A stretch of DNA of 64,000 bases from Clostridiaceae bacterium (lineage in GTDB: Bacteria; Bacillota; Clostridia; DSM-8532), in NCBI GenBank assembly GCA_012522505.1, contig JAAYKJ010000215.1:1-64000 (forward strand). Reading direction: 5' to 3'. Position numbers and translations under genes: made by a program. The notes below the pieces were generated by a model, which was given only the letters and a program-made list of their open reading frames with translations, was not told the DNA's origin and did no database searches. Positions 1 to 10,043 of the stretch are shown piece after piece (position 1 is the first letter of the stretch; every line of letters begins with the position of its first letter).

Positions 1-1162
<1,162 letters not shown>

Positions 1163-1402
1163 TCAGGCACCAATCGTAACATCATTTATTTCTTGCGAGC
1201 CTTATTTCCATCAAGCCGTTCATGACAACTCAAACCCTGATACCGCTGGAATCAGTGAAACATGCCCTTAATATACTCATCCATGGTATATATTGCACTT
1301 GTATCTCCTGTTTTAGTCATCATTTTTCCTGGCAAACAGCCTTTGAATTAAGAGAATGAAGAAAGGATAGATTATGGAAATCGACTTTTTCGCAGAAAGC
1401 CC

Positions 1403-1431
1403 TTGTGATTTTTTGAAATATGCTTTATAAT
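1403..1431 (+). promoter_or_regulatory. sigma-A type promoter for tRNA-Pro (TTGTGA-N17-TATAAT)
   Basis: TTGTGA at 1403-1408, 17 nt spacer, TATAAT at 1426-1431, 16 nt upstream of the tRNA. Confidence 0.7.
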
Positions 1432-1446
1432 ACTTAATGTCACATC

Positions 1447-1523
1447 CGGGGTGTAGCGCAGTTTGGTAGCGCACTTGACTGGGGGTCAAGTGGTCGCAGG
1501 TTCAAATCCTGTCACTCCGACCA
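1447..1523 (+). tRNA. tRNA-Pro (anticodon GGG), CCA encoded
   Basis: CGGGGTG...CACTCCG acceptor stem, anticodon loop CTGGGGG, GGTTCAAATCC T-arm, terminal ACCA. Confidence 0.93.
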
Positions 1524-1535
1524 GCTATGTTGCGA

Positions 1536-1568
1536 GGACTTGCATTCAATAATGCAGGTCCTTTTTTT
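1536..1568 (+). terminator. rho-independent terminator downstream of tRNA-Pro
   Basis: GGACTTGCATT-CAAT-AATGCAGGTCC followed by a T run. Confidence 0.85.
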
Positions 1569-1775
1569 GGCCGGAACAGTGGGTCTTTTTGAACCGAAAG
1601 CCTGGGCCAAACTGCATCGGAATAACCAGTGTTTTCTTTATGAGTTTAATGATAATAGGAAGCTATCATATGGTAGATGCAAAAACCAAATATTGTACAA
1701 CGTCTTTGAAAAGTTAAAAAGACTTGAATAGGAGTTAATTGAGGAAAGCTACTACTATGAAGCATGGGGATAATC

Positions 1776-1844
1776 ATGGAAAAGTGTTTAGCTTGTGATT
1801 TGATGAATGGAATCCCAAATTGGATACTTCAGTGGGGGCTGTAA
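1776..1844 (+). pseudogene. possible 5' fragment of a HIT-family-like gene (MEKCLACDLMNGIPN...) running into repeat copy R1
   Basis: 22-codon ORF whose start resembles C-x-x-C-[DE]-L-x-x-G N-termini of some HIT-like proteins; homology ends where the repeat palindrome begins at about 1823. Confidence 0.3.
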
Positions 1845-1953
1845 CCCCCACTGAAGTATCGTTTATCCCCTGCTAGTGTTTTTTGCCCTCGTGGCTAAAA
1901 TGTACTTTGTCAGTTCGTGGCCTTTAGGGCACGAGGGCTTGGGAGCATTTAAC
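1823..1953 (-). repeat. dispersed intergenic repeat copy R1
   Basis: Shares CACTGAAGTATCG-TTTATCCCC, GTTTTTTGCCCTCGTGGCTAAAA and TTCGTGGCC...GGGAGCATTT modules with R3, R4 and R5; its outer end is a 16-bp perfect inverted repeat GATACTTCAGTGGGGG/CCCCCACTGAAGTATC. Confidence 0.85.
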
Positions 1954-1960
1954 AAAAGGA

Positions 1961-3961
1961 TTATTCTTTTGATTCAAATTTAATACTATCTGAAGATGCT
2001 GCAAACGGGCCCGGAATAACATGAACGCCACGATGATTTCCAAAATAGTCTGTATCAAAACGTATTGGTGTTCCATCAGCATTTTCATAGTATGCTTCTG
2101 GTTCGAAGGCTTTTCCGAGAACTTCGGTGTTAATCATTCGAACACTAAAATCTTTCATGTAATCATATATATTTGTGCTCAGATAATAGTGACCGTCTTT
2201 TTCCACCAGTTCAACTTTCGTGTCCTGATCATTGTTTTTTACAAACAAACCGTTCACTTCATTTTTCCATGGTTTGGCACCGTTCAGGTATACATTCCCT
2301 TCGCTCCAGATCGGCAGACGACCAGCATGAGCAGGCTCTAAAGCCATCATGTTTGGACGCTGGGTAAAATCAAACTGCGCAATCCATTCTTCATAGGTTG
2401 GATAATCATCGAAAACGTGTGTGCCGACAAGTCTGTTTTCCCGTCTGCTTACAACTTCTGCATCGCCATAGACCTCATAGTCTTCAGAAGGCCATTTCTG
2501 GACGAAAATATTGTTGTAGAAACGGTTGTCACCATGAAGAATGGTCATAAAGCCCATCACTTCGGTACGATGTGGAATGTGATATGGTGTATAGCGTGAG
2601 CCTGTTCCTTCACCAACACTGGTTAGCGAACCACAGATAAGGTTGTGAACCAAAGCCACGCCCTGTGTTGCAAAACGAATGCTGGCATCTGAGAGAAGAA
2701 TGTTGTTATCGATCAGCGTCGGACCATGACTGACTTCTACAAATATATCCTGAGACATCATACTCCCCGGAAGGTTTTTAGCATAGGGCGGTCTCTGGTT
2801 GTCATGCAGCAGGTTCTGGGTAAGGCGTGTACCCTGTGCTTCCCAGTCACACCATATACCCATCGTGCAGTGATGGATATGGTTACGGCGTATGAGCACA
2901 TCAATAGCAGCATGCATTTTGATGCCTGCAACTTCTGCTCCACCAAGCTCCATCATGTTATTGATATGGTGGATATGGTTGTCCTCGATGATACTAAACA
3001 CACCGCCCATACGGCCGATGATGCCACCCTGTTCACAGTGGTGAATGTTACAGCGGCGAACGATATGGCTTCCGATTTTTTCTTTAAGCCATCCGTGATA
3101 CTGTCCACGACAAATCGCATCCCGTTCCATCTGGGTAGGGCTCTTTACATGCTTATTTGTAAAATAATGCTCGTTGTCAGGATCAAGATACTTGCCCAGA
3201 GAAATGCCGGCACACTTGCTGTTTGAAATCTCACACTCTTCAATGATCCAGCCTTTGCTCCAGTGAGGGCCTATCATGCCATCCTGAAAAGCTGCAGGTG
3301 GTGCCCAAGTTGTGGCAGCTTTATCAATTTTAAATCCTCTGACTGTATGATAACCAATGCCGGTTTTAGAAGGCATAAAGCACCTGCGGCGGACGTTAAT
3401 CTCTACATTTTCCTCATTTGGGTCAAGGCCCTGAAAATTGGCATAAATGATTGTTTCATCAGCATCTGTATCCTGTTCGGTATACCATTTATAAATTGAT
3501 TCTTCCGGCACCCAGCTGCATTCATAAACATCGCCTTTGACACACTCTTCTAGAGTAATGGCTTCATACATCGCTTTGTCATTTAAGTAAACACAGCCGG
3601 TATGCTTATTCGGTACTGCGAAATACCAATCTCCATATACCAAAGTTGTATATGGATTGTAATCGCCAAAAAAACTGTTTGCGATTCGGCATATCCAGAC
3701 ATTTTCTTTGTAATGCTGCCAGGTTTTTATCTGTTCCGCGCCTGTGATCACAGCACCAAGAGGTGTAGTACTGGAATAAGTGATACGGGCATCTTCACTG
3801 CCAGCATGAACCGGATCTACATATTCCCGGTAAATCCCTGGTGATACCAGTACTTCATCCCCGGGAAGCGCCAGCTTCGCAGCTTCATTGATCCGTCGGA
3901 ATGGTCTCTTAATGGAACCATCTCCATCTTTCGTAGCATTTGCATCTACATAGTATTTCAT
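1961..3961 (-). CDS. right-handed parallel beta-helix repeat protein (pectate-lyase-like fold; possible carbohydrate-active enzyme)
   Basis: MKYYVDANATKDGDGSIKRPFRRINEAAKLALPGDEVLVSPGIYRE plus repeated NxIHH-type rungs; start moved to the second Met after a GGGGG RBS. Confidence 0.8.
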   Translation of the reverse strand: MKYYVDANATKDGDGSIKRPFRRINEAAKLALPGDEVLVSPGIYREYVDPVHAGSEDARITYSSTTPLGAVITGAEQIKTWQHYKENVWICRIANSFFGDYNPYTTLVYGDWYFAVPNKHTGCVYLNDKAMYEAITLEECVKGDVYECSWVPEESIYKWYTEQDTDADETIIYANFQGLDPNEENVEINVRRRCFMPSKTGIGYHTVRGFKIDKAATTWAPPAAFQDGMIGPHWSKGWIIEECEISNSKCAGISLGKYLDPDNEHYFTNKHVKSPTQMERDAICRGQYHGWLKEKIGSHIVRRCNIHHCEQGGIIGRMGGVFSIIEDNHIHHINNMMELGGAEVAGIKMHAAIDVLIRRNHIHHCTMGIWCDWEAQGTRLTQNLLHDNQRPPYAKNLPGSMMSQDIFVEVSHGPTLIDNNILLSDASIRFATQGVALVHNLICGSLTSVGEGTGSRYTPYHIPHRTEVMGFMTILHGDNRFYNNIFVQKWPSEDYEVYGDAEVVSRRENRLVGTHVFDDYPTYEEWIAQFDFTQRPNMMALEPAHAGRLPIWSEGNVYLNGAKPWKNEVNGLFVKNNDQDTKVELVEKDGHYYLSTNIYDYMKDFSVRMINTEVLGKAFEPEAYYENADGTPIRFDTDYFGNHRGVHVIPGPFAASSDSIKFESKE

Positions 3962-4047
3962 AATAAACCCCCAATTACTTAAATATTTCATTCAGGACAA
4001 CTCCTGATAGGTTTCACTAATAACATCATGTTCTATAATCATCATTT

Positions 4048-4113
4048 TTATCAAATGCTCGTAAGTTCCCATGCCCTAAGGGACACGAATAGGTTACGAA
4101 AAACATCCACCGC
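4048..4113 (+). repeat. dispersed intergenic repeat copy R2 (partial, degenerate)
   Basis: TTATCAAATGCTCGTAAG...CCCTAAGGGACACGAATAG matches the outer end of the family. Confidence 0.65.
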
Positions 4114-4256
4114 TTGAATATAGCTTTCCAAAAATGTTAACGAAGTCCTTATTTTTTTGTCAATTACGTTCCAAGTTCTAAAATTGCTTCTGACAGAGGG
4201 TTCCAAAAATACAAATTCTCCAACACGTAAGTTCATCGTAAAAACAAACTGCACTG

Positions 4257-5210
4257 CTACAGGTTCACCTTGTATAGCCTGCGTTTATCCAGAGACCAAA
4301 CCGGCTCTGAAAAATGACCCTTTTCTACATTCTTCAGTGAGTTTTCATAATCGTATACCCGCGCATCTATCATATCGATGTGGTGTAGCAATTCGGCTTC
4401 AAGAAACATGGGTTTTTTCGGGCTTCCGTATTCCGGCTCATAATGATGGCTGGCGATCATATGCTGGAGAACCAGGATGACTTCATCCGATATTCCCAGT
4501 TCTCTTCCGATTATTTCGATTTCCTTAACACCCATGAGAAGGTGGCCCAATAACTGCCCTTCTGTGGAATATTCAGAAAAGCCTAAAACATCTGATTCCA
4601 GCTCCCCGATTTTGGCAAGATCGTGAAGCAGTGCCCCGGCATACAACAAATCGGTATTGATGTCGGTATAGACGTCCTTAAGCTTCTCTGCTGTTCGCAA
4701 CATTCGAACCAGGTGGTAGAGAAGCCCGCTTCGGATGGAATGGTGCAGGGACCGGGCAGCCGGGTAATACATCAGCTTCTCTTGCTTTCGTTCCAGCACA
4801 GTCAAAACAAGCTTCTTGATTTCTGTATGCTGAATCCTATTCGCATATCTGTAGAGCTCATCCATCATATCCTGTGCTTGAAGTGGAGCCGAAGGTACAA
4901 ATCTGCCTATTTTCTTTTGATCGTCGGGGTCTGCCAGACGCATTCTGTTGATGTTCAGCTGAAGCTTGTCTTTCCAGCTATCCACCTTCGCATTAATATA
5001 ATACAGCTGGTTTAATGTGAGTGTCTGAAAGAACTCTTCCTCCATGTCCCATATCTTTCCATTTATTTCGCCTGTCTGATCGATAAAGAACAGGTCAGCA
5101 AAAAGCTTTTTCCCAGAGGTTTCCTTGAGTTCCTTCTTCCGAAGAATATATATGCCATTGATTACATTTCCTTGCTCCAAATCTGCGATAGCTGTTCCGA
5201 TAAACCGCAT
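4257..5210 (-). CDS. yhaM: 3'-5' exoribonuclease YhaM family (OB-fold plus HD domain)
   Basis: N-terminal OB-fold region (LFADLFFIDQTGEINGKIWD) then HD signature (LLYAGALLHDLAKIGEL...HMIASHH); start at MRFIGTAIADLEQG. Confidence 0.75.
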   Translation of the reverse strand: MRFIGTAIADLEQGNVINGIYILRKKELKETSGKKLFADLFFIDQTGEINGKIWDMEEEFFQTLTLNQLYYINAKVDSWKDKLQLNINRMRLADPDDQKKIGRFVPSAPLQAQDMMDELYRYANRIQHTEIKKLVLTVLERKQEKLMYYPAARSLHHSIRSGLLYHLVRMLRTAEKLKDVYTDINTDLLYAGALLHDLAKIGELESDVLGFSEYSTEGQLLGHLLMGVKEIEIIGRELGISDEVILVLQHMIASHHYEPEYGSPKKPMFLEAELLHHIDMIDARVYDYENSLKNVEKGHFSEPVWSLDKRRLYKVNL

Positions 5211-5272
5211 AGTCTCCTCCATATCATATAATCCGTTCGAACACCTGGAATTAACCCTTACATGGGCAAACA

Positions 5273-6343
5273 CTATATATCCCACACCTTCACAATCCAG
5301 TATTTCGGATTCTCGCTTAAATCGATTTCCTTATGCTTGGAAAGCATTTTCCCGTTTTCCCCCGTGACGACCCTGACAACAGGGCAGGTTGGGACATGTT
5401 TATTGTATTTTGAAACAAGCCCTTTCTCACCGTTATTCAAAATCACTGCGGCTCCCACTGGATAATATGCCACATACCGGATAAAGGTGTCGACGATATC
5501 CGGGTCAAAATAATGCAAGGCCCGAGAAGTGATATAGTCGATCACTTCATGAGGTGCCATTTTTTTCCGGTATACCCTGTTGGATGTCAGCGCATCATAT
5601 ACATCAGAAACAGCCACAATTTTGGCTGCCTTATGAATGCTGTTCTTTTTCAGCTGATATGGATACCCGCTTCCGTCAATGCGCTCATGGTGTTCCAATG
5701 CGATATACGCGGCTGTCATGTTAAGCCCATTTGTATTTTTCAGGATTTCATAACCATAATAGGCATGTCTTTTTATCTCATCAAACTCATCCGGAGTAAG
5801 TTTACCTGGTTTTTTCAGAATGCTTTGCGGAATCCTTACCTTACCGATATCATGAAGCAGAGAGCCTACTCCAAGTTCACGGAGTCTATCGCTACTGTAC
5901 TCAAGGCCTATTCCAATAACCAGAGAATAAATGCAGACATTTACACTGTGGGAAAAGGTATAATCATCAACCGAGCGAATGTCGGATAAATTAGCGATAA
6001 TATCACCGTTTGCCAGAATACTCTCTAAAATTTTGTCGACAATTTCCATGACCTTTCTACCATCAATGCTAGTCCTGATGGAAGTATTGGTCATCATTTT
6101 TTTTACCAGGAGTTTGGCTTCTGTGGTAATTTCATCTCTGATGAAATCAGGTACATGGATGTCCTTTGAAATTTCATCTTCAATGTATATTTCTGTGATA
6201 CCGTTCGTCTGAAGCCTTTTTATGTGCTCTGCGTTCAATGTCACCCCGGAAGAGAGCAGTATTTTCCCTTCCAATGTCATGATCGTTTTCGCAAGCATTG
6301 TACCTTCCTGAATTTGATCCAGTTTTATCCTCCGCACCCGCAC
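5273..6343 (-). CDS. HD-GYP domain protein (putative c-di-GMP phosphodiesterase)
   Basis: LLHDIGKVRIP...HAYYGYEIL...HHERIDGSGYPY...VSDVYDALTSNRVYR are HD-GYP motifs. Confidence 0.92.
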   Translation of the reverse strand: MRVRRIKLDQIQEGTMLAKTIMTLEGKILLSSGVTLNAEHIKRLQTNGITEIYIEDEISKDIHVPDFIRDEITTEAKLLVKKMMTNTSIRTSIDGRKVMEIVDKILESILANGDIIANLSDIRSVDDYTFSHSVNVCIYSLVIGIGLEYSSDRLRELGVGSLLHDIGKVRIPQSILKKPGKLTPDEFDEIKRHAYYGYEILKNTNGLNMTAAYIALEHHERIDGSGYPYQLKKNSIHKAAKIVAVSDVYDALTSNRVYRKKMAPHEVIDYITSRALHYFDPDIVDTFIRYVAYYPVGAAVILNNGEKGLVSKYNKHVPTCPVVRVVTGENGKMLSKHKEIDLSENPKYWIVKVWDI

Positions 6344-6446
6344 TTGCCCCCTATAGCAAAATAAGCAAAGCTGGACAGCCGTTATCTCTTTTGTATCATA
6401 AAAATCTATGTTGGTAAATGATACAAGAATGCTCGTCTTTTTTAGA

Positions 6447-6474
6447 ATATCGGCTTATTTTGACTGCAATATTA
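6447..6474 (-). promoter_or_regulatory. candidate sigma-D-like promoter of the HD-GYP gene
   Basis: Minus strand TAAT-N16-GCCGATAT; the -10 matches the flagellar/motility sigma consensus 8/8. Confidence 0.4.
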
Positions 6475-6611
6475 CCGAATGTCAATAAGTTTATCTTCTG
6501 CTTTTAATATGATTGTAACATATTTTAAACTTCCGAAATAGCCTTTTTTCATGAATGCAAATAAATGATTGTTTTAGGCCACTTTTGGCTCTGTTTTGAT
6601 GTGCGTCGAAA

Positions 6612-6638
6612 CCCCGCAGTCTGCTTCTGCGGGGTGGT
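6612..6638 (-). terminator. hairpin terminator ACCCCGCAG...CTGCGGGGT
   Basis: GC-rich stem followed by TTT on the minus strand, downstream of the 6717-7106 gene. Confidence 0.55.
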
Positions 6639-6716
6639 TAATGCTAAAAAATATATTTTGCGACCTGGATAGGGCGTTCACTCTTGGACTTGTTTGGAAG
6701 GCCTACGGTACATCCA

Positions 6717-7106
6717 TTAATTCATGAAATCCAACTGCTCTTTTCGATGCTCCTGTTTCTCCAGTGTCCTTTCCAAGGTTTCCTTATCCATATGGTCTGC
6801 GTTATGGTTAATATATCCATCGGTATACTCAAGCCGTTTACGCAGATTCTCTTTTTGGTCCTCCTGCTCATGTTTTCCATATGCTACGATGTTTTTCAAA
6901 TTATCCATCTGTTGTTGCCGCTCCTGCTGGATCCTTTCACTGTGTTCCAGGTTATCGGGATCGGAGATGTCTGAATTCTGCTCCAGATGTCTTTCGGTAC
7001 GAACATATCGGTTATTAATTTTCATCAACTCTTCAATACGCCTGTCATTGGCCATTTGCAGCTCTTCCTTGCCGTCAATTGCTTTATCCTTAGACGAATT
7101 GCTCAT
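6717..7106 (-). CDS. hypothetical small highly charged protein (weakly Tlp/spore-protein-like)
   Basis: MSNSSKDKAIDGKEELQMANDRRIEELMK... start preceded by AAGGAGGG; helix- and E/K/Q/R-rich. Confidence 0.65.
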   Translation of the reverse strand: MSNSSKDKAIDGKEELQMANDRRIEELMKINNRYVRTERHLEQNSDISDPDNLEHSERIQQERQQQMDNLKNIVAYGKHEQEDQKENLRKRLEYTDGYINHNADHMDKETLERTLEKQEHRKEQLDFMN

Positions 7107-7201
7107 TTTTTCCCTCCTTAATGGATATTTGGACCTGAAACCTGACATTCCGTCATGCTTCTTTCAGATCATATTATCCCCATCAGCAGGAAAACAGACC
7201 C

Positions 7202-7226
7202 GAAAAAAAACTCCCATAAATGGGAG
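7202..7226 (-). terminator. terminator of pgcA
   Basis: CTCCCATTTATGGGAG followed by TTTTTTTT on the minus strand. Confidence 0.8.
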
Positions 7227-7282
7227 CGATGGCCTTTGCAGATGAAATTTGCACGGCTAAATTTGTTTTCAATTTGCCTGAA

Positions 7283-9013
7283 CTATGCCAATAAGGGTTT
7301 AATTCTGGACAATACTTTGCTTTTGAGCTGTTCAAGAGCGTTTTGGGATTCCTGTTCAGAACTAGCTGTTACGCCATAATATATTTTAATTTTCGGTTCT
7401 GTTCCCGAAGGCCTTACGCAGAACCAAAATCCTTTCTCGGTTTCATAGTACAGAACATTGGATTCGGGAAGCCGGATGGCTTCTTCCTTGCCCGTCTTAA
7501 TGACGGTACGCAGGCCAGACTGGTAATCACGAACAGCGTGAATGCCAATGTTATCAAACAAATCGGCTTTTTGTTCTCTCAAAACATCCATTGCCTTTTG
7601 GATCGTTTCAAGCCCCTCTTTGCCTTTGAGGGTAAATGAATCCAGACCTTCCCGTTCATATCCGTATCTCTGATACAGTTCAACAACACCTTCATATAAT
7701 GTCATGCCCCGGGACTTATACCATGCGAACATTTCAGCAATCAGCATGGAAGCTACCACCGCATCCTTGTCCCTTGCATACGTTCCTGCCAGATATCCAT
7801 AGCTCTCTTCAAAGCCAAATATAAATTTCTCACTGCCCCGCTCATCCCGTAGCAGGATTTGCTCTCCGATAAACTTAAACCCGGTTAACACCTCCACAAG
7901 CTTGACTTTATATGCTTCTGCTATTTTTCTGGCAAGCTCGGTAGTGACAATGGTTTTCATAACAAACCCATTTGGGGGCAGTTTACCCTGTTCGTGCAAT
8001 CCGTTAAGAACGTAATCCAAAAGAAGACATCCCGTCTGGTTTCCTGTTAATGTTACATACTCGCCCCTCTCATCCCGTACAACAATCCCAACCCGATCGC
8101 AATCGGGATCTGTCCCGATGATCAGCTCCACATCCTGCTGCTTCGCCATGGCAATCGCCAGTTCAAAAACAGCTCTTTCTTCAGGATTTGGGTACTTAAC
8201 TGTAGAAAAGTTTGGATCGGGTAATTCCTGCTCTGGCACAACAGTGACACAGTTAAAACCGGTTTCTTTGAGGATGCGTCTAACAGGCTTGTTTCCCGCC
8301 CCGTGGATTGGTGTAAAAATGATCCGGCAATTATCAATAACATGTTGATCCACCCGGTTTACAACCAAGGCTTTCATTGCGGACATATATGCATCATCAA
8401 CATCCGCCCCGATGATCGTAATCAAACCTTGTTTAACCGCCATATCAAAATCCATCACCTGGATGGTGGTGATATCCTGAATTGCGTTTACCTCTTCCAG
8501 AACGGCATTGGACAATTCCAGCGGTAGTTGGCCACCATCCTCACCATATACCTTATACCCATTGTATTCCTTAGGATTGTGGCTTGCAGTAATCACAATA
8601 CCCGCATTGCAGCGCAAATGCCTCACAGCAAACGATAGCTCAGGGGTTGGTCTTAAATCATCAAATAAATAACTTTTGATACCGTTCCGAGCAAGAACCC
8701 TTGCACTCTCTTCAGCGAATTCACGTGATTTATGTCTGGAATCATATGCAATCGCAATGGAAAGGGGTGTTTCTCTCTGACGAATAAGAAAATTAGCAAG
8801 ACCCTGTGCGGCTTTACGTACCACATACCGGTTGATACGGTTCGTACCTGCACCGATCACGCCCCGCATTCCTCCGGTTCCAAATTCCAGATCCTTATAG
8901 AACCGATCCTCAATTTCCTTTTCATTATTTTTTATCGACGCAAGCTCAGCTTTGGTCTCGGTGTCAAAGTATGAACTTTCAATCCATTTTTTATATTGTT
9001 CCAGATATCCCAT
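7283..9013 (-). CDS. pgcA: phosphoglucomutase/phosphomannomutase
   Basis: FGTGGMRGVIGAGTNRINRY...GIVITASHNPKEYNGYKVY (active site serine loop)...GTDPDCDRVG. Confidence 0.93.
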   Translation of the reverse strand: MGYLEQYKKWIESSYFDTETKAELASIKNNEKEIEDRFYKDLEFGTGGMRGVIGAGTNRINRYVVRKAAQGLANFLIRQRETPLSIAIAYDSRHKSREFAEESARVLARNGIKSYLFDDLRPTPELSFAVRHLRCNAGIVITASHNPKEYNGYKVYGEDGGQLPLELSNAVLEEVNAIQDITTIQVMDFDMAVKQGLITIIGADVDDAYMSAMKALVVNRVDQHVIDNCRIIFTPIHGAGNKPVRRILKETGFNCVTVVPEQELPDPNFSTVKYPNPEERAVFELAIAMAKQQDVELIIGTDPDCDRVGIVVRDERGEYVTLTGNQTGCLLLDYVLNGLHEQGKLPPNGFVMKTIVTTELARKIAEAYKVKLVEVLTGFKFIGEQILLRDERGSEKFIFGFEESYGYLAGTYARDKDAVVASMLIAEMFAWYKSRGMTLYEGVVELYQRYGYEREGLDSFTLKGKEGLETIQKAMDVLREQKADLFDNIGIHAVRDYQSGLRTVIKTGKEEAIRLPESNVLYYETEKGFWFCVRPSGTEPKIKIYYGVTASSEQESQNALEQLKSKVLSRIKPLLA

Positions 9014-9065
9014 TTTATCATCTCCGATACACGATTTCATTTTTCCCGTTCTGCTGCTTTTTAGC

Positions 9066-9872
9066 CTACGGCAGGGTCTTTTCAAAAAAACCGTTTGTCT
9101 GCCGGTTTACTCTTAATATTTCAAGTGCTTTCCCTGTTTTATCGTCAATTGTCAAAAGAACAGCATTCAAAGCTGTGTTGCCTTCCGCTGGTTCAAAACG
9201 GCAGGGAAGACCAGTAACGAATTTCTGAATGATTTGAGTTTTGTCAACACCGATGACCCCCTCAGATGGTCCGGTCATACCTACATCCGTGATGTATGCA
9301 GTTCCGTTTAATAAAATTCGTTCATCGGCTGTTTGCACATGAGTATGGGTTCCAAGAACAGCGCTGACGCGCCCGTCTACATAGTAGGCCAGCGCCAGTT
9401 TTTCGCTGGTGGCTTCGGCATGTAAATCGATGATAATGATATCACATTGCTGCTTCAATATGGCAATTTCCCTATCTGCGGCCTGAAACGGGCAATCGCT
9501 GGGTTGATCCATGTATACACGCCCCATCAGGTTCAACAGTCCGACTTTTGTACCGTTTTTTTCGATAACCAGTCTCCCTTTACCGGGTACACCCTTTGGA
9601 AAATTCGCTGGCCGAACGATCCTTGTACTGGAGCAAATGAAATTGAAAATTTCTTTCCTCGACCAGGTATGATTTCCCAGGGTAATCGCATCAACACCGC
9701 TGTTGAACAATTCATCCGCCGTATTGTAATTGATGCCTTTTCCGCCAGCGATGTTTTCCCCGTTCGCAATACAGACATCCCAATTATACTGGCTTTTCAG
9801 CTTTTCAAGCTGGTTTTTCAGCAACTGCCTTCCTGGTTTAGCAAATATGTCACCAATAAAAAAAACTTTCAA
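9066..9872 (-). CDS. ymdB: YmdB family metallophosphoesterase
   Basis: MKVFFIGDIFAKPGRQLL...NGENIAGGKGI...LGNHTWSRKE...GTHTHVQTAD; adjacent to rny. Confidence 0.92.
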   Translation of the reverse strand: MKVFFIGDIFAKPGRQLLKNQLEKLKSQYNWDVCIANGENIAGGKGINYNTADELFNSGVDAITLGNHTWSRKEIFNFICSSTRIVRPANFPKGVPGKGRLVIEKNGTKVGLLNLMGRVYMDQPSDCPFQAADREIAILKQQCDIIIIDLHAEATSEKLALAYYVDGRVSAVLGTHTHVQTADERILLNGTAYITDVGMTGPSEGVIGVDKTQIIQKFVTGLPCRFEPAEGNTALNAVLLTIDDKTGKALEILRVNRQTNGFFEKTLP

Positions 9873-9984
9873 AAAATTCCGCCCTTTCCGAGACGCTTTC
9901 TGAGGAAGGCGCCAATCATTGTAAATCGAGGGGATTCCAGTTCTGCAGAATACCCATTATATTTGGGGCAACCCCCTAAAAAAA

Positions 9985-10015
9985 CGTTAAGAAGCGTAGT
10001 CTACGCTTCTTAACG
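9985..10015 (-). terminator. strong terminator downstream of rny
   Basis: Near-perfect palindrome CGTTAAGAAGCGTAG-T-CTACGCTTCTTAACG followed by seven T on the minus strand. Confidence 0.88.
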
Positions 10016-10043
10016 GTAAAAAACTGTAACAAGTTTTCAGTAC

